A DNA stretch of 48,557 bases from Anoxybacillus tengchongensis. Lineage in GTDB: Bacteria; Bacillota; Bacilli; Bacillales; Anoxybacillaceae. The translations under genes and the position numbers were made by a program. Every line of letters begins with the position of its first letter. Position 1 is the stretch's first letter. The notes beneath the pieces were generated by a model. That model worked only from the letters and a program-made list of their open reading frames with translations, was not told the origin of the DNA and made no database searches. This document shows, piece after piece, positions 44,074 through 48,557 of the stretch. The stretch spans positions 1-48,557 of the forward strand of contig NZ_JACHES010000015.1 of the NCBI RefSeq assembly GCF_014201585.1. Direction: 5' to 3'.

Positions 44074-46239
44074 TTGGAGCTATTAAAGCAATTGGCTACG
44101 AAATTAAACATTCCATTTGTGCATGTGCAACAAGTCATTCAACTTCATGAGGAAGGAAACACAATTCCATTTATTGCTCGTTACCGAAAAGAAATGACTG
44201 GTGCGCTCGATGAAGTACAAATTCGAACCATTTTAGATGAATGGAATTACTTGCAAAACTTAGCGAAGCGAAAAGAAGAAGTCATTCGTCTAATCGATGA
44301 GCAAGGAAAGTTAACGGACGAACTGAAAGAAGCGATTACGAGAGCAACGAAATTACAAGAAGTGGAAGATTTATACCGCCCATATAAACAAAAACGGCGA
44401 ACAAAGGCAACAATTGCCAAAGAAAAAGGGCTCGAACCTTTTGCGGAATGGTTGTTGACGTTCCCGAGCGAACCCATCATAGAACGAGCACAAAGGTTTA
44501 TTGATTCACAAAAAGAAGTACATACGGTTGAAGAAGTCATTCAAGGTGCAAAAGATATTATCGCTGAAAAAGTGTCAGATGACGCTGCGCTTCGTCAATG
44601 GATTCGTCAACAAACGTGGCAAATGGGTACGATTGTTTCTTTTGGAAAAGAAATAGAAAAAGACGAAAAGCGTGTATTTGAAATGTATTACGATCATCAG
44701 GAACCGATCGCCAAAGCACCTGCTCATCGTGTTTTAGCGATGAATCGTGGTGAAAAAGAAGGAATTTTACGCATTGCCATTGACGTAGATGGAAACCGAA
44801 TGATTGAGTACATTCGTAAAAAAGTCATAACAAATGAGCAATCGCCGGCGGTTGACATTGTAGCTGAAGCGATTGAAGATGCATATAAACGTTTAATTGC
44901 CCCATCCATTGAACGAGATGTGCGAAATGAGCTGACAGAACACGCAGAAGAACGGGCCATTCACATTTTCGCTGAAAACTTGCGCAATTTATTGTTGCAA
45001 CCACCATTAAAAGGGAAAGTTGTTTTAGGAGTAGATCCAGCGTATCGTACAGGATGTAAGTTAGCTGTTGTCGATGAAACCGGAAAGGTACTTCATATTG
45101 ATGTCATTTACCCACATCCGCCGAAAAATGAGGTGGAAAAATCAAAAGAAAAATTAAAGCAATTACTTCATACATACCGAGTGGAGTTGATTGCCATCGG
45201 CAACGGAACGGCATCGCGAGAAACGGAGCAGTTTATCGCTGATACAATTGCAGAGTGGGAAGGAAACGTGTTTTATTTGATTGTCAACGAAGCGGGGGCA
45301 AGTGTATATTCTGCATCAGATTTAGCACGCAAAGAGTTTCCGCATTTGCAAGTCGAGGAGAGAAGCGCTGTCTCGATTGCCCGGCGCGTGCAAGATCCAC
45401 TTGCCGAATTAGTAAAAATTGATCCAAAGTCTGTTGGGGTCGGCCAATATCAACATGACGTGTCACAAAAAAAGCTAGAACAGTCGTTGCAGTTTGTTGT
45501 TGAAACAGTCGTGAACCAAGTGGGTGTAAACGTCAATACCGCTTCCCCAACGTTATTGCAATATGTATCTGGTCTAACGAAGACTGTGGCTGAAAATATA
45601 GTCAAATATCGCGAAGAGTATGGGAAGTTTACTAATCGAATGCAATTAAAATGTATACCGCGCCTTGGGGCTAAAACGTATGAACAATGTATCGGTTTTT
45701 TGCGTATTTTAGACGGAGATGAGCCGTTAGACCGCACGCCGATTCATCCCGAGCGATATGAAGAAGTGCATCAATTGTTGCATCGACTTGGCTTTTCAAC
45801 AGAAGCGATTGGAAGCGAGCAGTTGCGAAGTGCGCTTGAAGCGATCAGCATCGAAGAAGTAGCACAAGAACTTAATATCGGAATACTGACACTTCAAGAT
45901 ATTATCGATGCGCTGAAGCGTCCAGAGCGCGATCCTCGTGATGATTTGCCTAAACCAATCTTAAAGCAACATGTGTTAAAAATGGAGGACTTGAAAAAAG
46001 GAATGGAATTAGAGGGGACGGTACGAAACGTTGTCGATTTTGGTGTATTTGTAGATATTGGTGTGAAGCAGGATGGGCTTGTTCATATTTCGAAATTAAG
46101 CAATCGATATGTGAAACATCCACTTGATGTCGTATCAGTAGGAGATATTGTTAAAGTATGGGTCGATTCGGTCGATTTGCAAAAAGAACGCATCGCTTTA
46201 ACAATGATTCCACCAACATCGGAAAACACACTGTCATGA
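44074..46239 (+). CDS. tex: RNA-binding transcriptional accessory protein Tex
   Basis: This 721-residue protein has the Tex layout: N-terminal helical region with EEGNTIPFIARYRKEMTGAL, a YqgF-like RNase H domain (VVLGVDPAYRTGCKLAVVDE near residue 325), helix-hairpin-helix repeats (about 490-560) and a C-terminal S1 domain (KGMELEGTVRNVVDFGVFVD). It binds RNA and affects transcription and stress tolerance. The start is taken as TTG at 44074, 7 nt after AGGGGAGGA; the upstream in-frame ATG at 44038 lies in the terminator. Its 3' end overlaps the minus-strand cmpA gene by 6 bp. Confidence 0.94.
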   Translation: MELLKQLATKLNIPFVHVQQVIQLHEEGNTIPFIARYRKEMTGALDEVQIRTILDEWNYLQNLAKRKEEVIRLIDEQGKLTDELKEAITRATKLQEVEDLYRPYKQKRRTKATIAKEKGLEPFAEWLLTFPSEPIIERAQRFIDSQKEVHTVEEVIQGAKDIIAEKVSDDAALRQWIRQQTWQMGTIVSFGKEIEKDEKRVFEMYYDHQEPIAKAPAHRVLAMNRGEKEGILRIAIDVDGNRMIEYIRKKVITNEQSPAVDIVAEAIEDAYKRLIAPSIERDVRNELTEHAEERAIHIFAENLRNLLLQPPLKGKVVLGVDPAYRTGCKLAVVDETGKVLHIDVIYPHPPKNEVEKSKEKLKQLLHTYRVELIAIGNGTASRETEQFIADTIAEWEGNVFYLIVNEAGASVYSASDLARKEFPHLQVEERSAVSIARRVQDPLAELVKIDPKSVGVGQYQHDVSQKKLEQSLQFVVETVVNQVGVNVNTASPTLLQYVSGLTKTVAENIVKYREEYGKFTNRMQLKCIPRLGAKTYEQCIGFLRILDGDEPLDRTPIHPERYEEVHQLLHRLGFSTEAIGSEQLRSALEAISIEEVAQELNIGILTLQDIIDALKRPERDPRDDLPKPILKQHVLKMEDLKKGMELEGTVRNVVDFGVFVDIGVKQDGLVHISKLSNRYVKHPLDVVSVGDIVKVWVDSVDLQKERIALTMIPPTSENTLS

Positions 46240-46254
46240 GCAGTGTGTTTTCCG
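46219..46254 (+). terminator. long inverted repeat at the tex-cmpA junction
   Basis: TCGGAAAACACACTG and CAGTGTGTTTTCCGA pair perfectly around TCATGAG. No T-run follows outside the stem, but the TTTT inside the 3' arm may still permit termination. It overlaps the ends of both converging genes. Confidence 0.5.
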
Positions 46255-46347
46255 ATAAAAAAACCAACATTGATTGAGAAGTTTAATTTGAGCGCGATTT
46301 TTCTCATAATATGCACGTCGCATTTGCTTTTTTAGCCACATCGGCAT
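46234..46347 (-). CDS. cmpA: small sporulation quality-control protein CmpA
   Basis: This 37-residue gene lies on the minus strand between tex and ydcK. The peptide starts MPMWLKKQMRRAYYEKNRAQ and ends LLNQCWFFYRKTHCS. It is almost the same as B. subtilis CmpA as recalled (MPNWLKKQM and QCWYFYRKKHCS), including the C-terminus. In B. subtilis CmpA delays spore cortex assembly and marks defective spores for removal with ClpXP. The ribosome site AAGGTGAT lies 8 nt before the ATG. The stop codon overlaps the tex stop. Confidence 0.9.
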   Translation of the reverse strand: MPMWLKKQMRRAYYEKNRAQIKLLNQCWFFYRKTHCS

Positions 46348-46419
46348 AATGATCACCTTCAAATTATTTTTTGTTATGTTATGAGTAAAAAAGTCCAATG
46401 GTGAAAGGACGGAAATAAA

Positions 46420-46875
46420 ATGAATGAGCGCGAGTTACAAGCGCTTGTTGAGCGCATATCATTACATGTATTTCATAAGCCATTTCGCCATCGAGCGATA
46501 TTTAACGATCGTTTAAGAACGACTGGCGGAAGATACATTCTTTCTACGCATCATATTGAACTAAATCGAAAATATTACGAACAATACGGGGAAGACGAAT
46601 TTATTCAAATCATCAAACACGAGTTATGCCATTACCATTTGCACCTTGAAGGAAAAGGGTATCGCCATCGCGATCGTGACTTTCGGGAACTATTGAAAAA
46701 AGTGCAAGCGCCACGCTTTTGTAAACCTATTGTATTACCGAAGAAAGGGAAAACGTATTATTACGAATGCACATCATGTCGTTATATGTACGTGCGAAGA
46801 AAAGCAGTAGATACAACTCGATACGTATGTGGTTTTTGTCGAGGGAAATTGAAAAAAATAAAAAGAGAGTGTTGA
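46420..46875 (+). CDS. ydcK: SprT-like zinc metalloprotein YdcK
   Basis: This 151-residue protein has the SprT zinc motif HELCHYH near residue 67 and a C-terminal zinc ribbon (CTSC, then CGFC). SprT-like domains are found in proteases that act on DNA-protein crosslinks in eukaryotes; the bacterial role is not established. The ATG follows GAAAGGAC with 9-nt spacing. It is the last gene before the second tRNA-rRNA cluster. Confidence 0.92.
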   Translation: MNERELQALVERISLHVFHKPFRHRAIFNDRLRTTGGRYILSTHHIELNRKYYEQYGEDEFIQIIKHELCHYHLHLEGKGYRHRDRDFRELLKKVQAPRFCKPIVLPKKGKTYYYECTSCRYMYVRRKAVDTTRYVCGFCRGKLKKIKREC

Positions 46876-46901
46876 CAAGCCAAATCCTTATATGCTAAAT
46901 T
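46872..46901 (+). promoter_or_regulatory. promoter P1 of the second tRNA-rRNA operon
   Basis: TTGACA, 18 bp, TAAATT. It overlaps the ydcK stop region. Confidence 0.65.
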
Positions 46902-46947
46902 ATAAAAGCCGTCGTTACTCGACGAAGAAACAAAATAAAAAAGACAG

Positions 46948-46976
46948 TTGACAGATCAAAAAAGAGTAAATATAAT
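46948..46976 (+). promoter_or_regulatory. consensus promoter P2 of the second tRNA-rRNA operon
   Basis: TTGACA, 17 bp, TATAAT: a perfect sigma-A consensus, typical of stable-RNA operons. Confidence 0.93.
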
Positions 46977-47002
46977 ATAAACAGTCCTAATGATTAAGTT
47001 AT

Positions 47003-47077
47003 TCCGCAGTAGCTCAGTGGTAGAGCACTCGGCTGTTAACCGAGCGGTCGTAGGTTCGAATCCTACCTGCGGAGCCA
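47003..47077 (+). tRNA. tRNA-Asn (GTT)
   Basis: Same sequence as the gene at 107-181, with encoded CCA. Confidence 0.97.
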
Positions 47078-47079
47078 TT

Positions 47080-47172
47080 GGAGAAGTACCCAAGTGGCTG
47101 AAGGGGACGGTTTGCTAAACCGTTAGGTCGTTCTTTTACGGCGCGCGGGTTCAAATCCCGCCTTCTCCGCCA
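47080..47172 (+). tRNA. tRNA-Ser (GCT)
   Basis: Class II, 93 nt, long variable arm. Acceptor GGAGAAG/CTTCTCC, loop TTGCTAA, CCA encoded. Confidence 0.96.
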
Positions 47173-47188
47173 CGAAAATAATAAACAT

Positions 47189-47260
47189 GGCCCGTTGGTC
47201 AAGTGGTTAAGACACCGCCCTTTCACGGCGGTAACACGGGTTCGAATCCCGTACGGGTCA
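47189..47260 (+). tRNA. tRNA-Glu (TTC)
   Basis: Same sequence as 272-343; no encoded CCA. Confidence 0.96.
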
Positions 47261-47299
47261 TCTTTTGGAGTGCTCATTTTGTCCACTCCATTTTATTTC

Positions 47300-47372
47300 G
47301 GAGGATTAGCTCAGCTGGGAGAGCACTTGCCTTACAAGCAAGGGGTCGGCGGTTCGATCCCGTCATCCTCCA
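47300..47372 (+). tRNA. tRNA-Val (TAC)
   Basis: Same body as 352-424 but without the encoded CCA. Confidence 0.96.
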
Positions 47373-47379
47373 CTCTTTT

Positions 47380-47455
47380 GGTCCCGTGGTGTAGTGGTTA
47401 ACATGCCTGCCTGTCACGCAGGAGATCGCGGGTTCGATCCCCGTCGGGACCGCCA
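47380..47455 (+). tRNA. tRNA-Asp (GTC)
   Basis: Acceptor GGTCCCG/CGGGACC; loop CTGTCAC; CCA encoded. Confidence 0.96.
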
Positions 47456-47486
47456 CTCAAGAACTGAACTTTTTAAGGGTGTTTGT

Positions 47487-47561
47487 TGGGCTATAGCCAA
47501 GCGGTAAGGCAACGGACTTTGACTCCGTGATGCGCTGGTTCGAATCCAGCTAGCCCAGCCA
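47487..47561 (+). tRNA. tRNA-Gln (TTG)
   Basis: Same as 670-744, CCA encoded; again followed by a truncated tRNA-Lys copy. Confidence 0.96.
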
Positions 47562-47571
47562 TTAATGTGAC

Positions 47572-47597
47572 GAGCCATTAGCTCAGTAGGTAGAGCA
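47572..47597 (+). pseudogene. truncated tRNA-Lys 5' fragment
   Basis: Twenty-six bases match the first 26 of the intact tRNA-Lys at 47710 without a difference, starting at the mature 5' end and stopping before the anticodon stem. No 3' half follows. Confidence 0.82.
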
Positions 47598-47709
47598 CGA
47601 TCGATTTAGCTTCTTTGAAAAAGCAACAGCGTACCGCTCGAGCTGCTACTTGATTAAGCATACTGAGAGCGGGACGTCAAAAATCTTATTTAAAAACTCT
47701 TTTTGAAAC
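47598..47709 (+). other. structured insert B between tRNA-Lys fragment and intact tRNA-Lys
   Basis: It starts at the ACGATC junction (47597-47602) and has the main stem CCGCTC (47634-47639)/GAGCGG (47667-47672) with a 27-nt apical part. A short outer pairing GATTT (47603-47607)/AAATC (47681-47685) is possible. The overall plan is like inserts A and C, but the sequence differs, and the GTAGAGGAA loop motif is missing. No reading frame is apparent. Confidence 0.5.
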
Positions 47710-47785
47710 GAGCCATTAGCTCAGTAGGTAGAGCATCTGACTTTTAATCAGAGGGTCGGAGGTTCGAGTCCTCCATGGCTCACCA
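47710..47785 (+). tRNA. tRNA-Lys (TTT)
   Basis: Acceptor GAGCCAT/ATGGCTC; loop CTTTTAA; CCA encoded, unlike the copy at 890. Confidence 0.96.
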
Positions 47786-47790
47786 TGTAT

Positions 47791-47874
47791 GCGGGTGTGG
47801 CGGAATTGGCAGACGCACCAGACTTAGGATCTGGCGCCTTTGGCGTGGGGGTTCAAGTCCCTCCACCCGCACCA
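47791..47874 (+). tRNA. tRNA-Leu (TAG)
   Basis: Class II. Acceptor GCGGGTG/CACCCGC; stem CCAGA/TCTGG encloses CTTAGGA; CCA encoded. Confidence 0.96.
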
Positions 47875-47895
47875 GTCGGTCAGTTTCTATCATAT

Positions 47896-47978
<83 letters not shown>

Positions 47979-48037
47979 TCAAGAAAAGCTTGACTTTGAT
48001 TAATGAAACATGATATATTGAAAAGGTCGTTAAAAAT

Positions 48038-48114
48038 GCGCCCGTAGCTCAATTGGATAGAGCATCTGACTACGGATCAGAAGGTTAGGGGTTCGAATCC
48101 TCTCGGGCGCGCCA
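48038..48114 (+). tRNA. tRNA-Arg (ACG)
   Basis: Acceptor GCGCCCG/CGGGCGC; anticodon loop CTACGGA; CCA encoded. Confidence 0.96.
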
Positions 48115-48134
48115 TGTTTTTATTATAATGAAGA

Positions 48135-48211
48135 CGGGAAGTAGCTCAGCTTGGTAGAGCACATGGTTTGGGACCATGGGGTCGCAGGTTCGAATCCTGT
48201 CTTCCCGACCA
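48135..48211 (+). tRNA. tRNA-Pro (TGG)
   Basis: Acceptor CGGGAAG/CTTCCCG; anticodon loop TTTGGGA; CCA encoded. Confidence 0.96.
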
Positions 48212-48233
48212 TTTTGCTAATAATTATGATTAT

Positions 48234-48264
48234 GCGGGTGTAGTTTAGTGGTAAAACCTCAGCC
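48234..48264 (+). pseudogene. truncated tRNA-Gly 5' fragment
   Basis: Thirty-one bases match the first 31 of the intact tRNA-Gly(TCC) at 48390 without a difference, from the mature 5' end to the end of the 5' anticodon-stem strand. No 3' half follows. Confidence 0.85.
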
Positions 48265-48389
48265 ACGAGCGACGCATCGTTGAATAGGCTACGAGTTGCC
48301 TCGACGCATCAATCATCCTTGATTTTACGAGTAGAGGAAGAGGCATGATCGTGCGTAGTGATTGGCTCTGATTTAAAATTAATTAACGT
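48265..48389 (+). other. structured insert C between tRNA-Gly fragment and intact tRNA-Gly
   Basis: It begins ACGAGC and, after the same 26-nt gap as insert A, forms the stem TGCCTC (48297-48302)/GAGGCA (48340-48345). The 37-nt apical part again starts GACGCA and ends GTAGAGGAA, and holds a small hairpin ATCAA/TTGAT around TCATCC. A possible outer helix pairs GAGC and ACGCA near 48267-48276 with TGCGT and GCTC near 48352-48368. Function unknown. Confidence 0.62.
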
Positions 48390-48460
48390 GCGGGTGTAGT
48401 TTAGTGGTAAAACCTCAGCCTTCCAAGCTGATGTCGTGGGTTCGATTCCCATCACCCGCT
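48390..48460 (+). tRNA. tRNA-Gly (TCC)
   Basis: Acceptor GCGGGTG/CACCCGC; anticodon loop CTTCCAA; CCA not encoded. It is the last tRNA before 16S rRNA. Confidence 0.95.
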
Positions 48461-48463
48461 TTG

Positions 48464-48483
48464 ATGTTCCTTGAAAACTGAAC
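48464..48483 (+). promoter_or_regulatory. boxA-like antitermination leader of 16S rRNA
   Basis: ATGTTCCTTGAAAACTGAAC resembles the TGTTCTTTGAAAACT element that precedes 16S genes in Bacillaceae and recruits Nus factors. Confidence 0.6.
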
Positions 48484-48517
48484 GAAGCGAAAAGCGTACA
48501 AAAGCTAAGGATAACTT

Positions 48518-48557
48518 TTCTATGGAGAGTTTGATCCTGGCTCAGGACGAACGCTGG
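48518..48557 (+). rRNA. rrs: 16S ribosomal RNA, 5' end
   Basis: The universal 16S start GAGAGTTTGATCCTGGCTCA is at 48525-48544. The gene runs off the window. The mature 5' end is placed at about 48518 by analogy with B. subtilis. Confidence 0.96.

Noticed and set aside
47014-47456. Open frames on both strands in the second tRNA cluster
   Set aside because: They overlap tRNA genes fully and lack ribosome sites.
48234-48389. tRNA intron or trans-spliced tRNA
   Set aside because: The downstream tRNA is complete with its own 5' half, so no splicing is needed, and no group I or II core is visible.

Overview
The window looks like chromosome from a moderately AT-rich, spore-forming, probably thermophilic Bacillaceae, most likely Anoxybacillus or a close relative of Geobacillus. 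This is inferred from protein similarity recalled from memory, from Bacillus-type gene order (sigW-rsiW-cdaA-cdaR-glmM-glmS; ydcC-alr-ndoAI-ndoA-tex-cmpA-ydcK; the yngJ-to-yngE set), from germination and sporulation genes, and from two rRNA-tRNA operons. No database search was possible. Layout: 1-1160 holds the 3' end of one rrn operon (5S tail plus ten tRNAs). 1257-9138 holds arginase, the sigma-W/anti-sigma pair, the c-di-AMP cyclase module and amino-sugar synthesis (glmM, then glmS behind its self-cleaving ribozyme). 9219-12254 runs on the minus strand: a cobalamin riboswitch, metE and an acyl-CoA thioesterase. 12255-15253 is a decayed patch: an unidentified C-terminal scrap, the first 45 codons of an MFS-like transporter, a complete IS630-type element, the tail of an M20 peptidase, and an Rpn-like nuclease gene broken by an early TGA. 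15423-18890 is a LiaIH-LiaFSR cell-envelope stress system. 18928-22371 holds a MerR/TipAS regulator, a Fur-type-controlled ferredoxin-NADP reductase, a DUF3298-like exported protein and a TetR regulator. 22468-30079 is a seven-gene leucine/isovalerate degradation operon. 30264-32656 is a deacetylase-DedA-glycosyltransferase set, followed by a minus-strand germinant-receptor operon (gerB-gerA-gerC order). 36489-46875 covers peptidoglycan precursors (ddl, murF, alr), the CshA helicase, AcpS, a lipoprotein, the EndoAI/EndoA antitoxin-toxin pair, Tex, the small protein CmpA and an SprT-like protein. 46872-48557 is the head of a second rrn operon: two promoters, twelve tRNAs and the first bases of 16S rRNA. 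The most unusual signal is in the tRNA clusters. In three places (755-889, 47572-47709, 48234-48389) the 5' part of a tRNA gene, starting exactly at the mature 5' end, is followed by a structured insert of about 110-125 nt and then by the complete tRNA gene. Two inserts (before tRNA-Lys and before tRNA-Gly) share spacing and loop motifs, and their main stem differs by two compensatory base-pair changes, which points to a conserved RNA structure. The third has a similar plan but a diverged sequence. The accessory patch tells a second story: the two sides of the IS630 element belong to different genes (MFS head, M20 tail), so DNA was probably lost there by an IS-linked deletion.
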